Below, in pieces: positions 1 through 12,600 of a DNA stretch of 64,000 nucleotides. The translations under genes and the position numbers were made by a program. The stretch is from assembly GCF_000224145.3 (NCBI RefSeq), contig NC_020175.2:3421218-3485217 (forward strand). The letters are read 5' to 3'. Within the stretch, counting starts at the first letter, position 1; each line of letters starts with the position of its first letter. This DNA is from Ciona intestinalis. Taxonomy: Eukaryota; Chordata; Ascidiacea; Phlebobranchia; Cionidae. The notes beneath the pieces were generated by a model, which ran no database searches, was not told where the DNA came from, and worked only from the letters and a program-made list of their open reading frames with translations.

Positions 1-113
1 TCGTGAAGATACGGTTTCAATTATTGTTTGAATGTTCTTTGTTTAATACAAATGGGACAAAATTTAAAATGAAAATGTATACCGTCTTTTTCCACCCTAC
101 TATATTATTACAC
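1..113 (+). mobile_element. TA-flanked MITE, 3' half
   Basis: Matches the right half of the ~200-bp MITE found many times here: gtgaagatacggttt, gaatgttctttgttta, then ccaccctactata. I recall such elements described from Ciona as Cimi-type MITEs. Confidence 0.75.
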
Positions 114-189
114 CGATATGCAGCTAAAAGCTACTTTATCTAAATTGCATTTCAAAGGTTATTCTCCTACAGTGCATGTAAAAATTTGT

Positions 190-471
190 CTGGCACAGTA
201 GCACAGTTGGTTAGCGCGCCAGTCTCTAACCCAGAGGTAATGGGTTCAAAGCTCGTCAGTGCTACCGTTGTGGGCATATGTGTCTTTGGGCAAGACAAAT
301 TATCAGCCACACATAAAAAAAGAAAAAATCAAAAAATATAATTACCCACAAAGTAACATACTTGGTAACTCGTAAGCTGGCACGAGGTGTATGAAACAGA
401 ACACTGGTATTTAACGACTGTCATTTTCCTGCCACGCGAGGATAAAGTAAGTTACATTAATTCATTTCATT
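190..471 (+). mobile_element. tRNA-derived SINE
   Basis: The head has Pol III box A-like (gttggttagcgcgcc) and box B-like (gggttcaaagctcg) sequences. The body ends ggcacgaggtgtatgaaac and gcgaggataaagtaagttac; the tail is ATTC-like. A composite SINE of this kind was described from Ciona (Cics-1, from memory). Confidence 0.8.
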
Positions 472-484
472 CTAATTTTTCTAG

Positions 485-661
485 GACCTACCTGGCCAAG
501 CTGGTTGTAAAAATTGCCCAGCAGGCTACAAGTGTCCAGGCAGTGGTACAGTGAGCCCTATAATTTGTTCCAATGGTACAGTTTCAACATCTGGTCTGTC
601 TGAATGCTTCCTATGCAATTATGGCTGGTATGCGGCAGCTGAAGGCTTGACCAACTGCACA
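485..661 (+). CDS. exon 1: Cys-rich modules
   Basis: 59 codons, phase 0 to 0, between ttttctag and gtaaga. Starts DLPGQAGCKNCPAGYKC and ends GLTNCT; the next exon supplies the second Cys of the CxxC pair. First exon visible; the real start lies upstream. Confidence 0.85.
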
Positions 662-3600
662 GTAAGAAAATTATAGTTGTAAATAATTTTTTATAATTAT
701 TATGTAGGATTTTTATAATTATTATAAATATTATATAGGATTTTTTATAATTATATAAATTTATAATTTTTTATAATTCTTTTATGTGATAATAAACAGT
801 TTGTCGTATTATAATGAGTAAATAGTCTAAAACTGTGTTTTAAGGGCAATCTTTTATTTTTTATACCTTATGTCCCCCAAGGTTTCAGGCCCTCACCCTT
901 CAAAGAATAGAATAATATAAAAAAGTTTAAAATAGTATTTCCTTCTTAAATATTATAATGTGCCTAAATTTGTTGGATTTTTTAATAAATAATTTTATTT
1001 TAAACACAAACTCCCAGGCATGTCTAGTGGGTCACTACTGCCCTTCACCCAACCTGCCTCCCATACCCTGTCAGTCTGGCTACGTGGCTTCTGTTGAGGG
1101 TCTTATGGAGTGCTCACTGTGCAACGCCGGGTCCTACTCCGCGCACAATGGTTCCACTGTGTGCCAAAGCTGCCCGGTGGGCCATGAGTGTCCAGATGGG
1201 GCCACTGAACCATCTAAGTGCTTTCCGGGCTCCTATGCAGACACCAATGGTATAAATAATAATACGAATACAATGTAACTTACTTTATCCTCGCGTGGCC
1301 GGAAAACAAAATTTGTTATATAAAACGGGTGTTGATACACCTCATGCCAGCTTATGAGTTACCAAGTATGTTACTTTGTGGGTGATTATTTTTTGTGAGT
1401 ATTTTTTATAAACTGTCTGTAATTACAGAAAAGAGTCTACTTATTATATAGCATTTTATAATCAAAACTTAAGAAATAATATCATTTATATTTTTGTAAA
1501 CTATTTAATAACAAAATTCACAAAGTAAATGTTAAATGTATTGAAAAATCTAATTTTGTAACTTTTTTGCTGTAAAATTGGTCTAATTTATTTTCTCACA
1601 AACCTCTTAAAAATATAAACACACTTGTTAAAAATTTCCTATATTTTAATTTTGAACCAATTTTGCTTTTCAAAATGCTGTTAATTTAAAACTAGCCAAT
1701 AATATACCTTTTCCTTCTGCTTTTAACCAATTTTAGGCTTTAAAATGCTTAAAAACTAGCCACAAAAAAAATTTTGCTTCTGCTTTTACCAATTTTAGGC
1801 TTTAAAATGCTTAAAAACTAGCCACAAAAAAACGTGTTACAATTTAAAACTAACCATTAAAAAACTTTTCCTCCACTTTTAGACACAGTTCAATGCAAAG
1901 CATGTGAGACCGGCACCTACAATACTGACTTCACGTCCACACAATGTTCTCCATGTCCTGCTGGTCACAGCTGTATTGCTACTAATGTAGAACCTCAAGC
2001 ATGCTTAGCTGGAACATACAGTGCTGTGGGATCTACAGTCTGCATAGGTGAATTTTGTGTTAATAATTTATGACTCTCATTATAATGAAGTTCAGTGCAT
2101 TTTAGTACTGAATTATTACCCTAAATAGAATTAATGCTTTGATCGTTTAATGAACATAAGCAGTGGAGCAGCCAGGGCAGGGTTTCAGGGGTCGCGACTA
2201 TTTTTAGAAATACCAAAAAAAAAGAATTGAAAAAAATACTTTTTTAAATTTACTCTTTTTTTTCTGGCTGCCCCACTGGTCATGTATATTGTTAATTGCT
2301 TTTTTTTATTATACCAAAATGATAATTCACCATTATAATTTAAATGTAAAGTATGTAACTGCCATAGTAACCTATAAGCCTATGGTAAATACCCCCTCTA
2401 CCGTGTTCAGTTGTTTGACAAACTATTTTTGACATGCTATAAAAAAAATCTAGAAATCTCTAAATAATCATAGCCCTAATACTTTTATATAGCATTACCA
2501 AAATGCCAAAATGTAAATTTCGAAAAATCCTTTAAATCTCATTACAGGTTGTAGTTCTGGCACATACACTACTACCAATAGCAGTTCATCATGTACAGTT
2601 TGTCCCAAGGACCACACATGCGTATTCCCTACAGCACAGCCTGAACCATGCACATTGGGAATGTACAGGTATGCATATTTTTCATATATCATATAATAAT
2701 TAGAATAAAAAGATATAGATTTTTGACTTTTTTTAACCTGTTTGTAGCTAACACCATTTTACATAAAAAACAACAACAAAAAACAGGTATGCAACAATGC
2801 TTATTAATACCATATCCTAAGTAAAATAAGCAGGCTATACTTTTGTTATGACGTGCTATTACAATATATCTCTGTAGCTAAGCCTTTCTTACTTAAAAAA
2901 CTTATTCTGTCGGTTTAGTAATTTTTTGGACACCATTTTGTTAGATAATTTTTCTCAAGTAGTTTTTACCTCTGTGTTTTAATTGTTACTATATTTATAT
3001 TTAAAGATTTTTTTGTTATTTAAAAACTTACCCTGTATCGTTAATGCAGCTGTCTTTATATATTATTGCCCAAATTTATATGATATTATGGTTTTTTTTT
3101 AATCTTATATAAAGAGTTACACTGTATCTTATATACATACTGTCTATATACAATACTGCCTATACCATCGTCATATCAGCATTGGACTATATTTAGACAT
3201 TGCTATCTATGTACATATACCTTCATTTGTTATTCTAACTTCTTTAATTATAAAACCCTTTTCACGGCGGGTACACCTAGTCATTTGCACAGACAATACA
3301 ATAACCCTATTCATCTAAATCTACAAAGGCCCTAGCTGTTCATGGATCCTTTATTCTACTCAAAACAAAAACCAGAATATTTGCCAATGAAAAACCTCTA
3401 TAACAGTATAGTTACTGAAACTCTCACCAGCTGCCTATTTAGGTGCTAATTTTTTTCCGAAAAAAAATAAGCGTTTTTAACATTTTTTACCACTAGATAG
3501 ATTTATAGCTTAGTGACTAGAATTAGAGTAATAAATATCACTTCTTAGCCAAGAAACGAGGCGTCAGAAATCATGTGTGCTTAGTAGGTTTGCTTTTTTC

Positions 3601-6600
3601 TGGTTAATATTTAACTATGATGAGTCTGTGACTTGTTTGATCAAAACCATCATTTCAAGCAAGGAAAGTGAATTCTTTAAATGCTCTTCAGATCTCTAGT
3701 TTAGTTTGAAAATTTTGAAGCCGTTTTGAAAATTTTGGATAAAATTAAAAAAAGGCACTGTGTTTGGATTTTTTCCTCTAAAATTATAAGATGTTAAAAA
3801 AAAACTTTTTATAACGTAGGTTATAAAGTTTTTTTTCTGCGCGTTTTATGTGTATTAAATCAGCTGTAGAAAGTATTCATTTCCAGAGTAACCCATAACC
3901 AGTTCATTAGATAAATCAGAATATATATTTTTGAGTCCATTCCTTCAGAAAATAATTTGAGAAAATTCTTTTTAGACAATATTTTGTAAACAGTAAATAT
4001 TAGCCTTTGGTTCTAAAAAAGAGGCTTTAATTTTCAAAAATCTGTATTAAAATAACATAATTTGCCAATTATTTATTTAAATCAGTCGCAAAATGTGCAA
4101 TTTTTATGTAAAATGTTTTATTTTTAACTTGTTTACTGATATTTAGTAGCATAGTCAAGTTACATAAAGTAATGGAACATTTTTTCTTAAATGTTAAAAA
4201 AAAAATTTTTTAAAAGCTGGTTATATTATTACTGAACTGATAGCACAAAGAGATAAGTTTATATTTGCTGACACTTGCGTTATTTCGTGATTTTTTCCAC
4301 TTACAGACTTATATCTGTATAGTGGTATAGTAATTCTTATCAAATTAATAAATTTAAATTAAATTATTATCTCAAAAAAAGTATTGTTGATTTAGTAGTT
4401 TTAACATTTAAAAAAATATTAACACAACATATTTAGGTTTCTTATAATAAATTAAACTGTTTTTTAACTTTTTTATAAAAGTATTGTTTTTGTTGTTTTA
4501 AGTAGTTTTAATATTTCTAAAACATAAAAATGCAGCATGTTTTCTATTAAAAAACAATGATTTTTTAATTTTTTTTAATCTTTTTACAACAGTAACTTTG
4601 TTTTTAAATATTATCTGTAAACTAATCCCGATTTTGATTAAAATTCCATTTAAACCACTAAAAAGTAGCTTGTGCGTCAATAGATAAGTCATTGTTTGTT
4701 TTTTTCCGCTCAGACGGCTCTGCCAAGCCGCGGCACTTGTTTGCTTTGGAGCCGCGGCATCCTTGTCGTAATAACGGTGTCCACAACACTGCCATTCGTT
4801 TGCTGGCGGTCGCCACAGCAAGCCAAGGCCACAAAGGCCAGTGCAGGCACGCCGTGTTAGTGGTTTCAGTTGACGTTAGTTTTTTGTCGCATCGCACAAT
4901 TACTCACTTCTATACAAATAGGATTACACGGACACTCGATCTCTTTTGTTCCACCAAAGTTATCACCTTTAAATTGCGCCATTTCCTACTAGTTAATCCC
5001 CAAACACTATTTAAATCTCAAGTGTCATAAAATTTCCCACACTGCAGAAAAACATACATTTGGAGTAACTATTAGAACAAGCATATCCGTTACAAAATTT
5101 AAAAAAAAATAATTTTCAATTTTTTTACATTTCCTAAAACATTCTTACACTTTTGGTATAAGTAATAAAACGAAGCTTTGTTGTAATGTCAGTTACCAAA
5201 TTCAAAAATAAATATTTTCTTATAAAATTTAAATTTTTTTTTTGAAAAAAATTCTTACACATTTGCTGTAAGTATAAAAACAAAGCTTTGTTTAATGTCA
5301 GTTACCAATTAAAAAAAAAATTATATATATATCTGTAAATTTCTTGACAAACATTATTTTACAAACTTATTACTTTAGTAACCTGCTGCTACTTATATCT
5401 CTTTTTCCAGATACTTTTATTTTTTACGAAATTTCTTTAACATGCGATTGTCATACTACAAATAGCCATGCTCGACAAACACACTGTACTTTGTGTATTC
5501 TTACTCACACTTTTAACTGGTTTCAGTCCACCTGGTTCAACCATATGCTACACTGCTGCACAAGGAACCATTTATGACCCAGTGACTGGATTATCAACTG
5601 CATGCTCAGTAAGTTTCATAATTTAGCGAAACTAGGCATAGCAATACACATATTGGATTCTTTTTTTTCGTTCTTTAAATAACATGATCTTTGCTATTGT
5701 TTTGGGGAACTAAATAAAAATAATGTATGTATAGTTGTTTAACATAACGCCACGGTATTTTGCATAAAAAGATACAATAATTCTAAACACATTTTTTTTT
5801 AAATTTAAAACTAAAATTTTTCAAAAAAAAATTAAAATATTTTTTTTAATTTTTTAAATTAAAAACTTTAAAATGAGTTAAAATAAAAAAAGTAAACCCA
5901 TTCTTTGTATCACAGCCAGGATCCTACTTATTTAACTCCACTTCATGCGAGGCATGCCCCAAAGGGTTTTCATGTTCTGGTAGTACAGCACCCCCCCAAC
6001 AGTGCGTGAATAGCACATATCAAGACAGTGAAGGGAAATCTACATGCATTCCATGCCCAGCAGGTACAAAAGTTTGTAAATTTAAAAAATTCCTGTTTTT
6101 ATATAAAAAAAAACGGTAATAATGTTTTTTTATGATGGTGTTTTTTTCGTAAAATTATATTTTCAAGTTAAGTAGTATGTTTTTATCTATGTTTGTATTT
6201 TTTATATATATTTTGTGTGTAATGAACTGCTGTAATGGTATATATGTTTATTGCTGTAATATGCCATAACTATCTCCTTTTAAAAAAATTACAATATTTT
6301 TATGAAATGCCTTATATAATAGAGTGTTTTTGTAATATCATTAAAACTATATATACAAAATTAATTATTATCTTAAACAAAAAAACAAAGACCCCACAAT
6401 TCCTATATTAAATTAGCATTTAGATTATTCAAAAAATTGTTTAATATTTTTAGGGCAAAGTTGTCTTGATCCTGCTGCTACCCCTGTTGATTGTATTGCT
6501 GGTCAATTCAGTGCACAAGGTTCTATAATATGCACAGTAAGTTTCTTTGCTGTGTCGGTTNNNNNNNNNNNNNNNNNNNNNNNNNNNNNNNNNNNNNNNN

Positions 6601-9600
6601 NNNNNNNNNNNNNNNNNNNNNNNNNNNNNNNNNNNNNNNNNNNNNNNNNNNNNNNNNNNNNNNNNNNNNNNNNNNNNNNNNNNNNNNNNNNNNNNNNNNN
6701 NNNNNNNNNGTATGTGTCCTTGGGCAAGACACTTACGACAATTGCTACAACCCAGTGGTCACTAATGGNTTGTCCAAATTATCAGCCATACATAAAAAAA
6801 ATGGAAAACTTCCCAAATAAATAATCACCCACAAAGTAACATACATGGTAACTCGTAAGCTGGCACGAGGTGTTAAACTCATGTGATAACGACTGTCGTT
6901 TTCCGGCCACGCGAGGATAAAGTAAGTTACATTCATTCATTCATTCAAGTTTGGTATAAAAAATATAGATATCGAAATTTTTTTTGCATATATATCTTTT
7001 CCTATCATTAAACTCTTACCTAAACTTTTAAGTACTGTACAACTCACCATTTCGAAAACATTACCTATCTAATTTAATGTTTTAGAATTCTCTTCTATAT
7101 TTTTGACCCGATGACATTACTTTTGGTAGTTTCGAATTTACACCAAAATTGTCCAATTATTAAAATTGATATCCTTAACATTTATTGTTGTTTTTGTTTT
7201 TTTTATATAATAATTATTGTTACAATTTATTGTTATTATCAGCCTTGTAAAAGTGGTCACTACAGCTCATCTAATGCAAGTTATTGCAACCCGTGTCCTG
7301 CTGGTTCATCATGTCCTGGAGGTACTTCAGCTGTTGATTGTCCTTCTGGAACATTCTCTTTGGAAGCAGATGGCTCGTGCACAAGTTGTAAAAACGGTAA
7401 GTGGTATGTGACAGAAAAAAATGGATGAATGAATGTAACTTTATCCACGCATGGAGGGACAGTCGTTATCACACAGGTGTTCTGTTCCATACACGAGTTA
7501 CTATGTATGTACCTTTGTGAATGAATGAATGTAACTTGCTTTATCCTGGCGTGGAGGGAAAGCGACAGTCGTTATAACAGGGGTGTTCTGTTTCATACAC
7601 CTCATGCCAGCTTACAAGTTACCATGTATAATAGCTTACGAGTTACCATGTATGTTAGCTTACGAGTTACCATGTGTGTTAACATAATTTTATTTATCTC
7701 TTTTTGAAAGAGGATAGTGAAGATCACGTTATATAAAAAAAAACAAGAAAGGAGAATGAACAGCAAAACAACAGGCTATAGATAAAAACCGCACAATAAC
7801 ACAGGTTTTGTTAAAAACTGCACAATAACACAGTTTCTGTAAAAAATGCGCAATAACACAGATTTCGTTAAAAGCGCGCAATAATACAGTTTTTGTTAAA
7901 TATGCACAATAACAGTATTTTGTTGAAAACCGCCTAATCACACAGTTTAAACTGACATTAAAATGTTTGCATACTTGAATAAAGTTTGCCCATTTACATA
8001 GTTCAAGTCCAAGTTAAACATTGTCCTATATAATCAATCACTTGTAAGCTGTGTAATAATGTTGACTTAACAAACATAACTTGATTTATCACTGCATGTA
8101 TGAGGGTACTTAACTAAGGCTTGTTTATTTAAGACAGCAGACACCTGCGCAAGTAGGAATTATGTTATAATATAGTGTTATCAAATTTGTTAGTTTAATA
8201 TATTTAGTAAAATGTGAAAAATCCTGTGCTGTGGCACAATTGGTTAGCGCGCCTGCCTCTTACCCAGAGGTAATGGGTTTAAGGCTCTTCGCAGCTACCT
8301 TTGTGGGCGTAGAAGTTGTGGTGCAAGACAGTTAACAGCAATTGAAAAGTGTGGTAACTCGTAAGCACACGAGGATAAAAAATGGTGCAAAAATATGAGT
8401 CTGAGTGCGATGTGGTGTCGCCGCACCGGCCGCATAAAGGACTTAAATGGCCTTTTCGAATGTTGAGGTAGAGGGCCAAATCTGGCCTTAATCTCAGGTT
8501 CTAAACAAGGACTTCATCCGTAAAGAATAAAAAAAATTACACATACGTTTGTTAAAAAAACTTTTAAAAGACCAATTCTCATACCTTAAAACAGCAATCT
8601 ACCTCCTAATTTAAAACACACTGTCTTCATAGGCACCACAACCGATGGAAACCCAGGACAATCATACTGTCAAGATTGCCCTGCAGGAAACGAATGCCTA
8701 GACCCAACAGCAGGACCTAACCCATGCTCAACTGGCACGTACAGCCACAAAGGAGACGTGAGTATTTAAATTAAAATACGTGCGCCATAGCACAGTTGGT
8801 TAGCGTGCCAGCCTCTAACCCAGAGGTATTGGGTTCAAGGCTCGTCGCTGCTTCCATTGTAGGCTATGTGTCCTTGGGCAAGTAACTTAATGGCAATTGC
8901 TCCAACCCTGTGGTCACTAATGGGTTGAAAAATTCGGCCCAAAATAATCACCCACAAAGTAACATACTTGGTAACTCGTAAGCTGGCACGAGGTGTATGA
9001 ACAGCTTATATTTTTTTTTAAAAAGACGCAATTATAAAAAAAATTGTTAAAAAAATATTGTTTTAAAATTTTTTTTTTTTCATATTTTCCAACAGGGTGA
9101 ATGCTTTACTTGCCCACCTGGAACATACTGTGCAGATCCTGCTGCTGAACCTTTAGTTTGTCCTACTGGTACTTATTCTCTTGGTGGTAGTGGTTCATCA
9201 TGCATTGACTGCCCAGCTGGTCAATCTTGTATAGAAGTTGATAAAACACCCGTTAACTGTGTGACTGGTGAATACTCTCTTCTGGTAAGTGATATGGTTT
9301 ATTTATATAAATAAATACACTGTTTATTATTGTGTATTAATTTTGTTAACATTTTATTTATTAGTTCCTTAAAAAATATTTAGTTCTTTTATTTCTTAAA
9401 TCATATATATATACTTTATTTTTTGTAAAACTTTGTTAAGAATTTGCCCTTTTCCTACCCAAAAAACGAATAATTAAGTGTATTTAATTTTTGCGTTTCT
9501 TTTTTTAGTCAATGTTTTTGAAATTTTAAACATCTGTTCTTTTATATCCTAGCGTGATGGAAATTGTAAGCCTTGCCCTGCTGGCCAATCATGTGCTACT

Positions 9601-12600
9601 ACAGCTTCTACACCAGTTACTTGCACTGGTACTGGTGTGTTCAGTTTGGAAGGAAATGATACATGTTATGCATGCCCATCTGGTAAATTGAGTGTAAAAC
9701 ATTTTCTAAGTTTGTATACATAATTTAATATAAAAAACGTTGTAATTAAAATTATATATTTTAATTTGGGAATGTTTAATCCTAATTTACATTGAAACCA
9801 TTTTTTTCATAGTAGTAAAATTTTTGTTTGTTATAGTTTACAATTAGAAATATTGTTAATTTAGCGATTTGGTTCATCACTGTAACCATTATGTAGTATA
9901 AAGTTTACATCTTAAAAACAAACTTCAGACTAGTTTAACAGCATCATGAAATATATTAATATAAAAAGGTCTGAAATCTCATATAGTGGGGTGGGGGAAG
10001 ATGGGACACCTTTAGCACAAAATATATAAATATCCTGATCGTGTTTTAAACAATTAGCAACGGTTTATGAAAGTCGCGAAGACAAGGTTTTATAATTCTT
10101 TGAATGTTCTTTGTTTACTAGCAAAATGTACGAGAAAATAGAATGAAAAGGTGTCTCATTTTCCCCCTTCCTACTATATATCCACTTATATATGGGTTCA
10201 ATGATCTGGTAACTCGTAAGCTGGCACGAGTTGTATGAAACAGAACACCCGTGTTATAACGACTGTCGTTGCCGGGCTACACAACACAAGCAAGTTACAT
10301 TCATTCATTCATACAGGCTACATCTGTACTGACCCTGCAGCAGCTCCACTTAAATGTGCAATTGGTTCAACTACTGAAGGAAAAACAGGCCAAACAACTT
10401 GTACACCATGCCCAGCTGGTTCAACATGCCTTGACCCAACGTAAGGAAATACCTATTTTTATTTCATATTTTATAAAAATTTTATGAAAAATTGTCTTAA
10501 TTTTATGTTTTTAATAATTTTTTTCATGCAAAGCGGAATTTTTTTGTATTATTTTTATAATTAATAAAGTGCATTTTTCAATTTAAAATTTCAAGATAGT
10601 TTAAAAAAGTAATAAACTGAAAGAACTGCAAAATTTTTTTGCTATAATTTTTTTTGTAATTAATAAAGTGCATTTTTTTTTTATTCGAAAATTTCTGAAA
10701 AAAAAGTTTAAAAACCCATAAACTCACAGAACTAGTCCATCGGTATGTCCTACTGGTTCCTACATACCAGCTGGTAGTATTAACTGTGAACCATGCCCTG
10801 CAGGTGCTAGTTGTGAAGGGGTAAGTGGAAATAACTTTGTTTTTGTAAATCAACATTCACTGTTGATAGATGCCTATGAAATTGTTTTCCTTTTGTGGGT
10901 ACTAAATGTAACTTAATTTATCCTCGCATGGCCGGAAAAGACAGTCGTTATAACAGCGGTGATCTGTTTCATACACCTCGTGCCAGCTTACGAGTTACCA
11001 TATATGTTACTTTGTGGGTGATTATTTTTTGGGGGGATTTTTTTTCATTTTTTAAGTATGGCTGATAATTTGGACAACTCATTAGTGACCACTTGGTTGG
11101 AGCAATTACCGTTAAGTGTCTTGGCCAAAACACATACGCCAACAATGGTAGCAGCGACGAGCCTTGAACCCATTACCTAAGACATAGTTTAAAAACATAT
11201 CAAAAATTTTTCCTAAACGCTTATTAAAATTAAGTTTTTATATTAACATACACACATTACAGGGTACTGTGGTACCTTGTACACCAGGTACATATGCAAT
11301 CTTAGGTGATGGGATATGTAGTGCATGTCCTGCTGGGAATGCATGTCCATATACAAACCAAGGCCCAATTATCAACTGTGAAGCAGGTAGTGTGTTACAT
11401 AGAGTATATTTACTATTTTTTTTAAGTTTTCTTACTTTTTATATATGTATGTTCCTGTTCTGCAAATTTTAACAAATAAAACTACTCTATTTTTTAAAAT
11501 AATTTTGACATTACTTTAAAAAAATAAAATTTAAAAAAATGTATATGTAATTATATATTTTTTATTAATTTTTTTTTTATAATTTTATATTTTACTAAAA
11601 AAACAAAAAAAGTTTAAAACTAATTTTTGCTTAATTTTTTTTATAATTTTTTTTACAAAAAAAACGAAGAAAAGTTTACAAATTATTTATCACTCAGGGT
11701 CCTTCTCCTTTGAAAACCAGACGTCATGCACTCCGTGTCCAGCTGGCTTCTCATGCCCGGACACTACAACTGACACCAAAGTTCCGTGTGCCACTGGTAC
11801 TTACTCGTTTGGCGGGAGCGCAACTTGCACGAGTTGCACGGCGGGCACGATGTGTCCGAGCACTGATGGAAGTGGAAATGTGCCGTGTATGCCGGTATGT
11901 GCTTTTTTGTCATTTTGTTTGTGTTGTAGCTTAACAGTGGGTATAGGAATATATCGTGCCTGTCAACACCCAGTGGGTATAAGGTTTAATTTGTTGCTTT
12001 CTGTAAAAAAAAAGTTTATTTTGTTTTTAATGTCAAAATTGTAAGGTATCGCTCGACAGTGAGCATAAGGCATGTTTAACGCTTGTCTTGGTGGCATAGC
12101 TTGACAGCGGGTATGAGGGGTAGGAATGACACCCATTAAACATATGTGGCAACAGCCTGACAGTGGACATAAGGTGTAAATACTGTGTTTTATGTAAACA
12201 TAAATAATGGGTGTAGATAAATAAAAAGTTTTATTTTATTCTTAAATACAAAATTGGGTTTGTCTCGGCAGTGAGCATAAAGTATGACTCGGCAGTGAGC
12301 ATAAGACATGTTCATAACATGATAATATACCCTTAATATAATATTCCAGGGCACATATTCATTGTCGAATGCAACAAAGTGTGAGTCATGCCCAGCAGGC
12401 CAGGCATGCCCATATACTAACAGTGATACTATGGTCACATGTGAAGATGGTACTTTCTCAGGGCCTGACCAAACTGTAAGTTGAATAAAAAACAATATGT
12501 AAATATATATATTAATGTATCAGTTTGTGTAGATAGGGTAACAGCATTTTTTTGCAACTGTAGTACTATTCACTCAGTGAACAAACTACTAAATTTTTAG

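Larger units (their letters stand above)
2669..5526 (+). other. largest intron (2.86 kb)
   Basis: Mostly AT-rich sequence with no exon I can support. It contains a GC-rich patch (about 4710-4890) and a ~108-bp tandem duplication (5142-5308). A missed exon is possible because exon 5 is an incomplete module. Confidence 0.6.

Noticed and set aside
190..260. Possible tRNA gene
   Set aside because: Box A/B-like sequences belong to SINE heads; the cloverleaf is not complete and the same head recurs in many SINE copies.
958..1278. ATG at 958 as a translation start
   Set aside because: It lies in the intron before the acceptor at 1017; exon 1 upstream joins exon 2 in phase.
4498..5030. Protein-coding genes on either strand at the GC-rich patch
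   Set aside because: Both strands are open only because the patch is GC-rich; no domain, no splice-consistent context.
7729..7941. Reverse-strand Cys-containing frame
   Set aside because: It is the translation of the 33-bp minisatellite; the cysteine pattern is a repeat artefact and does not match the modules.
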